Shown here: positions 1-6,491 of the stretch, in pieces | Numbering within the stretch: the first letter of the stretch is position 1 | How the letters are laid out: the number at the start of each line of letters is the position of its first letter | NCBI GenBank assembly: GCA_964503525.1 | Contig: CAZCZY010000002.1 | Coordinates: 1-22,163 of the forward strand | Direction of reading: 5' to 3' | Length of the DNA stretch: 22,163 nt | Origin: CAZCZY01 sp964503525 | GTDB taxonomy: Bacteria; Patescibacteriota; JAUYIX01 | Program-made: the position numbers and the translations under genes | Notes under the pieces: model-generated | The model's database searches: none | Seen by the model: the letters and a program-made list of their open reading frames with translations, nothing else | Told to the model about the DNA's origin: nothing

Positions 1-598
1 CGTCGCTGGCCGCCGACATCAAAAACGTCTCGCCGGTATCTCTCACAAACACGACGTACGTATTTTTAGACGGGATGTTGCCGGTAATATCACTCCCCGC
101 AATCTCAATGGCAAAATCATAGCGTGTTCCATCGGGTATCGCTGCGTATTTTGGGTTTTTTACAAGCGGCGCCTTAATAAATTCGCTCAAGGTATCCACG
201 CCCGCTCCAAAATAATGCACGGCGCGGTATTCGCTCCCGTCAACTTCTAGACTAGTCGTGCCACCCCTATCAGAAAAGAAAAAGGCCGGCACGGCAACTC
301 CCGGGCATCCTTCAAAACACGATGTTGCCTCCTGATAACCGGCACTTTTAGGGTATACAACCGAGAATCCAAAATCTGTTCGTGCCAACTCATTACCAGT
401 ACTAGTCGAAGATTTTTTTTGTGGTGTGGCCGCTAAAGCATTGGCGGGCGAATCGCTAACCGTCTGATTGTCTATGGGCACGGGCGGGCCTACCGCTTTA
501 TTTTTTGCCCACACATACCCAACACCGGCCCCAACTAGAAGACCCACTACCAAACCGACCACTAAAATATGCACTGACCTCGAAGAAATCTTTTTCAT
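1..598 (-). CDS. Membrane-anchored extracytoplasmic protein, unknown function, 3' end outside window
   Basis: Reading the minus strand from an ATG at 598 gives an open frame of 199 codons that runs off the left edge. Residues 1-8 are basic (MKKISSRS), followed by a hydrophobic helix at about 9-30 rich in V, G and L, which fits an uncleaved signal anchor. A Pro/Ser/Thr-rich linker follows at about 35-70. A globular part then begins with an aromatic 'DFGFSVVYP' segment, a pattern common at the start of PsbP-like or other exported single-domain proteins of Patescibacteria. There are two cysteines close together (CFEGC) that could form a disulfide outside the cell. I do not recognise the family. 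No clear SD precedes the ATG. The gene is divergent from the PAS/GAF gene, and a TTAATCTTT direct repeat lies 45-64 bases upstream of its start. Confidence 0.75.
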   Translation of the reverse strand, partial: MKKISSRSVHILVVGLVVGLLVGAGVGYVWAKNKAVGPPVPIDNQTVSDSPANALAATPQKKSSTSTGNELARTDFGFSVVYPKSAGYQEATSCFEGCPGVAVPAFFFSDRGGTTSLEVDGSEYRAVHYFGAGVDTLSEFIKAPLVKNPKYAAIPDGTRYDFAIEIAGSDITGNIPSKNTYVVFVRDTGETFLMSAASD

Positions 599-642
599 AT
601 GATTACTTTATTAATAAATCTTGTCGGCCACCCTACACCCCC

Positions 643-662
643 AAAGATTAAAAAAAGATTAA
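643..662 (-). promoter_or_regulatory. Direct repeat TTAATCTTT x2, 11-bp period (site 1)
   Basis: On the minus strand TTAATCTTT occurs at 662-654 and again at 651-643, separated by two bases, so the copies are exactly 11 bp apart. The same arrangement recurs at 4469-4488. An 11-bp tandem period is the spacing used by PhoB/OmpR-type response regulators, so this may be an activator site for the minus-strand gene starting at 598 or for the divergent gene. Function is inferred. Confidence 0.5.
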
Positions 663-674
663 ATTTTAGGCCGC

Positions 675-703
675 TTGCACAAACATTATCCACAGCCTAT
701 GGT
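675..703 (+). promoter_or_regulatory. Predicted sigma70-type promoter of the PAS/GAF operon
   Basis: TTGCAC at 675-680, a 17-base spacer and TATGGT at 698-703 resemble -35 and -10 boxes. Transcription would start near 710, so the mRNA would have only a few bases before the ATG at 718. This argues against the in-frame TTG at 709 as the start and suggests a nearly leaderless transcript. Confidence 0.45.
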
Positions 704-717
704 GACCTTTGATAAAT

Positions 718-2325
718 ATGGTCGTAAACGTACCAGCCATCCCACGTGGCCCTCATGGCCCGACTAACCCTCATGGCACTACTAAAGAGTCTGGACTCGA
801 CCTCAAAAATCTTCGCTGGGCCGTCGCCACTCACCTAGACAAATACCGCGGTTCAATCGTCTTGGCCTGGGTCAAACAATTACGAGTGCGACTGCAATTG
901 CCTACCTCCAGCAACGTACCCGACCCTGCCACGATGCCGCTGAGGCACAAAGAGCTGGATTTCTTATTTCGCCAACTTATCCGCGCAGTCCGAGAGCAAG
1001 ACTTTGAGAATCTCGCCGCAACCGCTGCCGCCAGCCACCATGAAATTCTCGACGAGTCGGCGGGACTCTTACCCCTCCTAACCAAACTCAGCATTCTTGC
1101 CGACATTGTGCGACGCTCGATTATTGCAGATCCGACTGTTCGTACCGCACCGGCCCTTTATTATATAGACAAGGTACTCGCTAAATTGACCACCGAGACG
1201 CTGGTACTTTTTAGCCAACGTCGCACGCGCGGCCTCAAACGCCTCACCACTCAGTACGAACAACTCAAAGATGCCACCACATCCGTGCTCGACAGCGCGC
1301 CGATCGGAATGTTGTGTACGGATCGCGATGGTGTCATCACCTATTTTAATAACGCGCAAGAATTAATTTCTGGTAAACGCCGTGAAGAAGCTCTCGGGAA
1401 AAAATTATACGTAGAATATGCTAGTCGCAATGCAGGCGAGTTGCAGGGTTCGTTTCAGCGGGCGATCACACACGGAGAGACGACCTACTTTAAGCGTCGA
1501 CGGTATGAGGGCGAACTCGGCATCCAATATTTTGATGTCACGATCGGTCCGATCAAGGATTCGCATGGGCGCATCACGGGCAGCGTCGAAATTTTGCGTG
1601 ATGTTACGGACAACGCCACGCTCGCGCAAAAATCAAGTGAACAAAATCGTGAGTTGCAATCAAAAGTTAAAGAACTCGAAGAGGCCTACACCTACATCGG
1701 TAAAGTAAACCGCCAATTTGCTTCGCTGATCGACATCAATGCCACTATGTCGTCAAAAACGTCCCTTGATAAGATTTTAGATTTTATTGTTCGATCAGCT
1801 GCGATGATGACCAAGGCACGACTGGTTACTTTGCGACGTCTCAAAAACGAAAACATGATTTTGATGGCGGAATACGGGTTTGATCAACAACAACAAAATC
1901 ACTTTAAGAGTATCCCGGTGCAAAAAAGTGTGATCGGGCGAGTGATTATAGAAAATCGGCAGATTTTAATTGTTGATCTTGATGATCCCAAGGCTGATTT
2001 TTTTCTGCCGGATCTCAAAGACCGTCTCAAGTTAAAGAGCCTAGTCTCGGTGCCATTGCGCTCACGGGGACGTATCACGGGTGTTTTGTCGATTCACTTA
2101 CCAGAAAAACGTGAGTTTTCTAACCTCGAGATAAACTTTTTGATTGCTCTTGCAAACCAAGCGGCACTCGCAATTGACGTTGAGCGCGCTCTGGCACCTA
2201 TCAGGCAAAATCGTGGCCACGGCCAGCACACTGAACCACCCATGGACTTACCGAGCCCCGCGAGCCCAGCGTACATTCCAGGCAATCTCGCGAACCGCAC
2301 GCAACTGGATGGACAGCAGCAATGA
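718..2325 (+). CDS. PAS/GAF sensor protein with RsbR-like helical N-terminus and no output domain
   Basis: The protein is 535 residues from ATG 718. A TTG at 709 is in frame but probably lies upstream of the transcript start. Residues about 25-180 are helical and resemble the RsbRD-type N-terminal sensor fold ('LDKYRGSIVLAWVKQL'). A PAS domain follows at about 190-300 ('SAPIGMLCTDRDGVITYFNNA' region, ending 'VEILRDVTDN'), then a short coiled coil and a GAF domain at about 330-490 ('SVPLRSRGRITGVLSIHLPEKREF'). The C-terminal 45 residues are Pro/Gln-rich and probably disordered. I see no kinase, cyclase, phosphatase or DNA-binding domain, so the output must come from a partner. The stop overlaps the start of rnhB (ATGA), which implies co-translation. 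Family assignments come from motif recognition only; the signal sensed is unknown. Confidence 0.85.
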   Translation: MVVNVPAIPRGPHGPTNPHGTTKESGLDLKNLRWAVATHLDKYRGSIVLAWVKQLRVRLQLPTSSNVPDPATMPLRHKELDFLFRQLIRAVREQDFENLAATAAASHHEILDESAGLLPLLTKLSILADIVRRSIIADPTVRTAPALYYIDKVLAKLTTETLVLFSQRRTRGLKRLTTQYEQLKDATTSVLDSAPIGMLCTDRDGVITYFNNAQELISGKRREEALGKKLYVEYASRNAGELQGSFQRAITHGETTYFKRRRYEGELGIQYFDVTIGPIKDSHGRITGSVEILRDVTDNATLAQKSSEQNRELQSKVKELEEAYTYIGKVNRQFASLIDINATMSSKTSLDKILDFIVRSAAMMTKARLVTLRRLKNENMILMAEYGFDQQQQNHFKSIPVQKSVIGRVIIENRQILIVDLDDPKADFFLPDLKDRLKLKSLVSVPLRSRGRITGVLSIHLPEKREFSNLEINFLIALANQAALAIDVERALAPIRQNRGHGQHTEPPMDLPSPASPAYIPGNLANRTQLDGQQQ

Positions 2326-3062
2326 CGCGTCTGGGCATCACGGCACACAAACGGGTTGCCACGCGCGCCACTTTTAGACTAGAGAACAAACTGTATCGAG
2401 ACGGGTACCGCAATATCGCTGGCCTGGACGAAGTCGGTCGCGGGGCCTGGGCTGGATCCGTGGTTGCCGCAGCGGCAATTTTGCCGCGCGATTTATCTAT
2501 CGGACAAATCTTCGAATCCAAATCGGTCAATAAGGCACAACGCGCGCAACTATATAATTATATAAAGACGCGCGCGCTGACGTACGGAATTGGCGCAGCT
2601 TCCGCCCGCGAGATCGAAAAGTTCGGCATGACTAAGGCACTGCTACTCGCGTATCAGCGCGCGCTGGCAAAACTGGATCCCCAACCTGACATGGTGCTCG
2701 TCGATGGACTCAAGTTAAAAATTTTTCCTTATCCACACAAGGCCGTCATCCACGGTGATCAGCAATCAAAAAGTATTGCGGCGGCCTCCATCATTGCCAA
2801 AGAATATCGCGACGGCTTAATGACTAAACTCTCTCCACAATATCCCGAGTATGGATTTCATCTACATAAAGGCTATGGAACCGCGCATCACCAACGAGCG
2901 CTCGTCGAGCATGGGGTTTGTTCGCTCCATAGAAAAAGCTACAACTGGATACGCCAGCTTATGGTGGGCAATATTCCCCAGACACGGGCCGTGCGCGACT
3001 ATTTTGTAGCGCACAAGGAGGATTTATCACCAAACAAGGAAAACGTTGTCGAGGTCGTGTAG
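2322..3062 (+). CDS. rnhB: Ribonuclease HII
   Basis: This enzyme cleaves the RNA strand of RNA/DNA hybrids and nicks at single ribonucleotides in duplex DNA, starting ribonucleotide excision repair. It has the signature LDEVGRGAWAG (acidic pair D36, E37), a third acid at D128 (VLVDGLKL) and a fourth at D164 in AKEYRD (AKVxRD in many homologues). The SIAAASIIAKEYRD block and the HKGYGT motif near residue 185 are typical. At 246 residues it is slightly longer than many family members because of about 30 extra N-terminal residues (canonical homology starts near residue 25) and a short C-terminal tail. The start ATG overlaps the PAS/GAF stop by four bases and has no SD, so translational coupling is likely. 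Function is confidently assigned. Confidence 0.96.
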   Translation: MTRLGITAHKRVATRATFRLENKLYRDGYRNIAGLDEVGRGAWAGSVVAAAAILPRDLSIGQIFESKSVNKAQRAQLYNYIKTRALTYGIGAASAREIEKFGMTKALLLAYQRALAKLDPQPDMVLVDGLKLKIFPYPHKAVIHGDQQSKSIAAASIIAKEYRDGLMTKLSPQYPEYGFHLHKGYGTAHHQRALVEHGVCSLHRKSYNWIRQLMVGNIPQTRAVRDYFVAHKEDLSPNKENVVEVV

Positions 3063-3072
3063 TATATAGGAC

Positions 3073-3873
3073 ATGGCACGAACAACTTCCCGATCAAAAT
3101 CCACGCCCCGAGCTAAAACTGCGCCGAGATCGCGATCTGCTGTGCGTGTAACAAACGGCGCTACGCCGATAAGGGTCAAGAATACCACCGCGCGACTGGC
3201 TGTTCCGGTTGCATCGGATGCGAATCCGACTGTTCGCGCGATGGTAACGCGCTTGGCACCGGCATCCGTCTTACCAGCACGCCCAGTCGCAACCACTTTG
3301 GATAAACCCAAGCCGTTTGTAGTTAGCAAACCAGCTCAATTGATTTTCTTAAAACCAGAAGTCGCCTTGCAGCATGCTGATATCAAAGCGGGCCAAACTA
3401 TTGCTGACCTTGGTGCTGGAAGTGGGTACTTGACGATTCCGGCGGCAATTCGGGCGGGGTCGCAAGGCTTGGTCTATGCCGTCGACATTCTCAAAAACGA
3501 ACTGGCCGGCATCCGCAGCCAGGCAAAATTGTATGGCTTACCCAACGTGGTCACGGTCTGGGCAGATCTAGAAGTGCCACGCGCCACGGGGATTGCGGAT
3601 AACTCCTGCGATGTAGTGCTCATTTTTAAGGTTTTGTGCCAACAAAAGCGACGTGATGTGATCTTGGAAGAAGCGCGCCGTATTGCCAAGCGCGGTGGGA
3701 TTATCATGATTGCGGAATGGTGCGAACAAAGACTTGGCTTTGGTGAGGGTGCTCAAAAAATCATTTCCAAGCCAGAATTAATGACGCTGACTGACAAGAT
3801 TGGACTTGAACAGGCACAAGAGTATAAACTGGACGACTTTCACTACATTCTTAAGTTACGTAAGCCAGCCTGA
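3073..3873 (+). CDS. SAM-dependent class I methyltransferase with basic disordered N-terminal tail
   Basis: This is a 266-residue protein. Residues 1-75 are low-complexity and rich in Arg, Lys, Ser, Thr, Ala and Pro, which looks like a nucleic-acid-binding or disordered tail. The catalytic domain begins near residue 90. Motif I is ADLGAGSGYLTIPAA (about 111-125), the acidic end of strand 2 is in VYAVDIL, and a motif-IV-like strand follows (CDVVLIFKVL). The order matches a Rossmann methyltransferase. The substrate cannot be told from sequence; similar small proteins are often annotated only as methyltransferase-domain protein. It starts 10 bases after rnhB and ends 10 bases before the zinc-ribbon membrane gene, so it sits in the same operon. 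The ATG at 3073 has no clear SD. Confidence 0.85.
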   Translation: MARTTSRSKSTPRAKTAPRSRSAVRVTNGATPIRVKNTTARLAVPVASDANPTVRAMVTRLAPASVLPARPVATTLDKPKPFVVSKPAQLIFLKPEVALQHADIKAGQTIADLGAGSGYLTIPAAIRAGSQGLVYAVDILKNELAGIRSQAKLYGLPNVVTVWADLEVPRATGIADNSCDVVLIFKVLCQQKRRDVILEEARRIAKRGGIIMIAEWCEQRLGFGEGAQKIISKPELMTLTDKIGLEQAQEYKLDDFHYILKLRKPA

Positions 3874-3883
3874 TCGTTTGTCT

Positions 3884-4465
3884 ATGGATTTTGTCATCAG
3901 TCTCGTTAATAACCCCTGGTTTTTTATCGGCGTAGGCATTTTTATTGGTAGCTATTTGTTATTGCTGGCTCTGATTTTGGCCATTTGGACGACACGCGAT
4001 ATATGGCGTCGCTCGCGCAATCCCTTGGCTAGGATTTTTACACCGCTTTTTATTTTTGCATTTGGTTTTTTAGGATTTATTCCGTACTTGGCGCTCCGCC
4101 CACGCAAGACTTTGGCCGAACGTGCTGAAGAAGAACGTGACAGCGCTTTGCTGTCCTCGGTTGCCAAACAATTTGCCTGTCAGAACTGTCGCGTAATTGT
4201 TGAACGCGACTATGCCTTTTGCCCAAATTGCAAAAATCTTTTTCAGCCTACGTGCGGCGAATGTGGTGCCGTGATCGATCCCGACTGGAAACGCTGTGCC
4301 TATTGTTCGACGGAAGTAGATAAAGCGATTAAGTCAAAAAAGTTTCGCCCGGCTGTACTGCTTGAGGAATTAGATGAGCTTGCTGACGTTTTTGAGGATG
4401 AAGAAGTTAAAGACGCGGTGGAAAAGCCAGGTAAACCTGAGAAGAAATCCACAGATAAAGCGTAG
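3884..4465 (+). CDS. Two-helix membrane protein with cytoplasmic double zinc ribbon
   Basis: I place the start at ATG 3884, giving 193 residues; an in-frame TTG at 3800 would overlap the methyltransferase by 74 bases and add a non-hydrophobic, unconserved-looking leader. Two membrane helices are seen at about 12-34 and 52-70, joined by a basic loop (RDIWRRSRNPLAR), so both ends are likely cytoplasmic. A double zinc ribbon follows: C99/C102 with C113/C116, and C124/C127 with C138/C141. The C-terminus is acidic, then Lys-rich. Small membrane zinc-ribbon proteins of this kind are common in Patescibacteria but their role is unknown. It probably anchors or recruits a partner through the ribbons, which is inference. 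Confidence 0.85.
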   Translation: MDFVISLVNNPWFFIGVGIFIGSYLLLLALILAIWTTRDIWRRSRNPLARIFTPLFIFAFGFLGFIPYLALRPRKTLAERAEEERDSALLSSVAKQFACQNCRVIVERDYAFCPNCKNLFQPTCGECGAVIDPDWKRCAYCSTEVDKAIKSKKFRPAVLLEELDELADVFEDEEVKDAVEKPGKPEKKSTDKA

Positions 4466-4468
4466 GTT

Positions 4469-4495
4469 TTAATCTTTAGTTAATCTTTTTTTAAT
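4469..4495 (+). promoter_or_regulatory. Direct repeat TTAATCTTT x2 plus partial third copy, 11-bp period (site 2)
   Basis: TTAATCTTT lies at 4469-4477 and 4480-4488, again two bases apart, and a third TTAAT begins at 4491, keeping the 11-bp register. The array is just downstream of the zinc-ribbon gene and upstream of yraN. It shares sequence and geometry with 643-662 but in the opposite orientation. There is no hairpin, so it is not an intrinsic terminator. A response-regulator site is the likeliest explanation. Confidence 0.5.
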
Positions 4496-4529
4496 AATTA
4501 TTTAAGGATTGCCATGTGAGACTGGCGGC

Positions 4530-4904
4530 ATGCCAGTCATACTTAAGCATCTCAGTAATCAACAACTAGGATTTTTGGGGGAGCGGATTGTGGCTCGGGC
4601 GCTGCACGAGCGCGGGTTTGATTTGGTAGCGCGTAATGTACGCACTCGCTTTGGCGAGGTCGACCTAATTGTTAAAAAGGGTCGGCAAGTAGTTTTTGTT
4701 GAAGTCAAGACGAGGACCTCTCGTCGCTATGGATATCCAGAAGAAGCCATCACCTACAAAAAAAGGATGGCTATGTCGCGAAGTGCCGTTGCTCTGTCAC
4801 GCAAATTTGCCCGTGGTTGTCATTGGGCGATCTTGATTGTTGCAGTTGAAATAAACGTCTTGCGAAAGGAGGCCCATCTCATGCGGATCGAGTTGGACGA
4901 TTAG
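4530..4904 (+). CDS. yraN: YraN/UPF0102 family nuclease-fold protein
   Basis: The protein is 124 residues from ATG 4530; a TTG at 4509 in the same frame would add seven residues. Family hallmarks are the N-terminal LGFLGERIVARALHERGFDLVARNVRTRFGE segment, then GEVDLIV and VFVEVKTR, forming the D-ExK acidic/lysine signature of restriction-endonuclease-fold proteins. The cellular role is not firmly established; the fold suggests a Holliday-junction-resolvase-like or other DNA-processing nuclease. In many bacteria yraN lies beside rnhB, as it nearly does here, so the context is ancestral. AAGGA at 4504-4508 fits an AUG-UGA start-stop at 4514 better than the ATG at 4530, and the true start is therefore slightly uncertain. 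Confidence 0.92.
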   Translation: MPVILKHLSNQQLGFLGERIVARALHERGFDLVARNVRTRFGEVDLIVKKGRQVVFVEVKTRTSRRYGYPEEAITYKKRMAMSRSAVALSRKFARGCHWAILIVAVEINVLRKEAHLMRIELDD

Positions 4905-4929
4905 TGAAAAAAATTACAAAGGCATTTTC

Positions 4930-4958
4930 TTGACAACTATCGGGCAGAACGATAGGTT
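4930..4958 (+). promoter_or_regulatory. Island promoter P-A with inverted-repeat operator
   Basis: TTGACA (4930-4935), a 17-base spacer and TAGGTT (4953-4958) form the promoter of the A-B operon. A perfect inverted repeat, CTATCG (4937-4942) and CGATAG (4950-4955), fills the spacer and enters the -10 box, so a bound repressor would block RNA polymerase. The expected start is near 4965, leaving a leader of roughly 87 bases. Confidence 0.6.
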
Positions 4959-5001
4959 GCGCAGTTCTTGGCATGCCCATACAGGCGCTAGGAAATGGTC
5001 T

Positions 5002-5031
5002 TTGACAACAAAATAGCCTAAAGCCTTAGGC
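5002..5031 (+). promoter_or_regulatory. Second TTGACA and perfect inverted repeat in the gene A leader
   Basis: A second TTGACA (5002-5007) is followed by GCCTAA (5016-5021), AGCC, TTAGGC (5026-5031), a perfect 6-bp inverted repeat. A -10-like box here would need an 18-19 base spacer (TTAGGC or TAGGCA), so a second promoter is less certain. In RNA the repeat would form a small hairpin just before the SD AGGGGG (5041-5046) and could affect translation of A. Confidence 0.35.
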
Positions 5032-5051
5032 AAGAAAGAAAGGGGGACCAT

Positions 5052-6491
5052 ATGATCAAGCCCTCGGTCGAGGCACGTCTAAAAAAAGTTGAGGAACAGC
5101 GTAAGGCGCTTGTTCGTTTGTCAGAAATCCAGAAGGTTCTCAAGCAATGTGTTTTGAACGGAAGCGAGCACCACAAGATTCGTGCCGCTGCACACCGGCT
5201 TCATTGTCCACCCAACAGGGTAATACGAGAGGCCAAGACTCGCACAATCACCAGGGGTAAGGTGCTGCGTGTCTTAGCCAACGCAGCGGGCAAGCCGGAA
5301 CTGATCGGCGAGGTAGAAAAGCTTGCGGCCATCATTACAGATCGGTTTGCAGGACTCGCGGTTTTTCCGGCGGACAAGATCGAACTTGCCATGGACGTTG
5401 TGAGTGCTTACTACAAGAGTGACACCGGCAACGTTAAACTCTTTGCAAGTGCATTTGACCCATGGCAGACCGTGGTCGCTGGGATCGTCAATCAGAATTG
5501 CTCGGCCGTTGCAAAACTCGAGCAAGTCAATATCACAACGCACGTCCGTCGACTGCTCCACGGGGAGAAGTGGCGGCTGCAGTTGACTGACGAAAACTCA
5601 ACAGTAAAGCAACAACGCCACCGGATGTTTCGGCGCTTCAGAGAGCTAGTGGCGCCGCTACGGTTGCGCTTTACGGACACAAAGGTTCTGGCGAGTCGCT
5701 TAGGAGTTAAGGACTCTACAATTTACGCCGCCCTTAGGTACGAAGACAGAACAGGCACGGAGACGCTCAAGGCCCTGATCGCCGGCTGCGAAAAACTGTC
5801 GGCGAGTGGCGAAAACCCAGCGGCTCAATTGGTAACACGTAAGGCCGATTACGTTCGAGAGTTTCAGCAGATTTTGCCACAGCTTGCTGCCATGTGTGGT
5901 AGCAGAGAAAAGACCGCGGCCATACTCGAGGTTAATACCACGACGCTATGGAATGCGCAGGGAGGCAGGTCTGGTATTGCCACTTTCGAAAAGATGCTCA
6001 TCCGTGCGCGTCAGCATTTGGGACTGCAGGACCGCGCAGCTACGACTAACGGCACGGACAATGGAGCACCAGGCCGAATCTTAACGGTACCAGAGACACT
6101 AGTCGCGCTCGAAGAAATATTTCCAGGCGCAACTGACATTAATCTGGGTGGCGAGACGATTGATGGAGTTAAGCACTGCTTAACTCCACGGTCATTCAAA
6201 GCCATCGCCATTGACGAACGACTCGTGCACATTCTGGTCGAGATGATCAAGGTGGCAGGCAGTTCGTACCGTCGTCTCATCAACATCGCGTGCACCATCG
6301 AGAATGAGGCGATGCGCGCGTTGGTGCGCAAGGAACTCCGCGCAGATACACAAGAGATGTATACAAGTCTCGAACATTTCTGCGAAGAGTTTCCAAATCG
6401 CGTTACCGAATTGCTGCACGCACAACGAGAAACATGGGCCGCGCTCGACAAGGCGGCTCGTCCTACAGAAGAAAAAAGGAGTACTAAGTGA
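5052..6491 (+). CDS. Island gene A: multi-HTH protein, unrecognised family
   Basis: This 479-residue protein is of a family I do not recognise. It contains about four similar helical units, near residues 24-78, 112-158, 195-248 and 270-323. Each has a form like 'A..L.V...T(I/L)..A', followed by 10-15 residues and 'L..L...CEKL'; the clearest are LASRLGVKDSTIYAAL and TAAILEVNTTTLWNAQ. These look like diverged Cro/CI-type helix-turn-helix repeats, so the protein may read DNA or bind other protein. Residues about 340-470 form a separate helical C-terminal domain with no obvious catalytic motif. The ATG has a good SD (AGGGGG, 5-base spacer). Its stop overlaps the GTG start of gene B, so A and B are made together and probably act as partners. 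A could autoregulate through the inverted repeats upstream. Confidence 0.8.
   Translation: MIKPSVEARLKKVEEQRKALVRLSEIQKVLKQCVLNGSEHHKIRAAAHRLHCPPNRVIREAKTRTITRGKVLRVLANAAGKPELIGEVEKLAAIITDRFAGLAVFPADKIELAMDVVSAYYKSDTGNVKLFASAFDPWQTVVAGIVNQNCSAVAKLEQVNITTHVRRLLHGEKWRLQLTDENSTVKQQRHRMFRRFRELVAPLRLRFTDTKVLASRLGVKDSTIYAALRYEDRTGTETLKALIAGCEKLSASGENPAAQLVTRKADYVREFQQILPQLAAMCGSREKTAAILEVNTTTLWNAQGGRSGIATFEKMLIRARQHLGLQDRAATTNGTDNGAPGRILTVPETLVALEEIFPGATDINLGGETIDGVKHCLTPRSFKAIAIDERLVHILVEMIKVAGSSYRRLINIACTIENEAMRALVRKELRADTQEMYTSLEHFCEEFPNRVTELLHAQRETWAALDKAARPTEEKRSTK

Noticed and set aside
3800..3883. Upstream TTG start extending the zinc-ribbon membrane protein
   Set aside because: It would overlap the methyltransferase by 74 bases and adds a leader unlike a membrane protein N-terminus; ATG 3884 leads straight into the first membrane helix.
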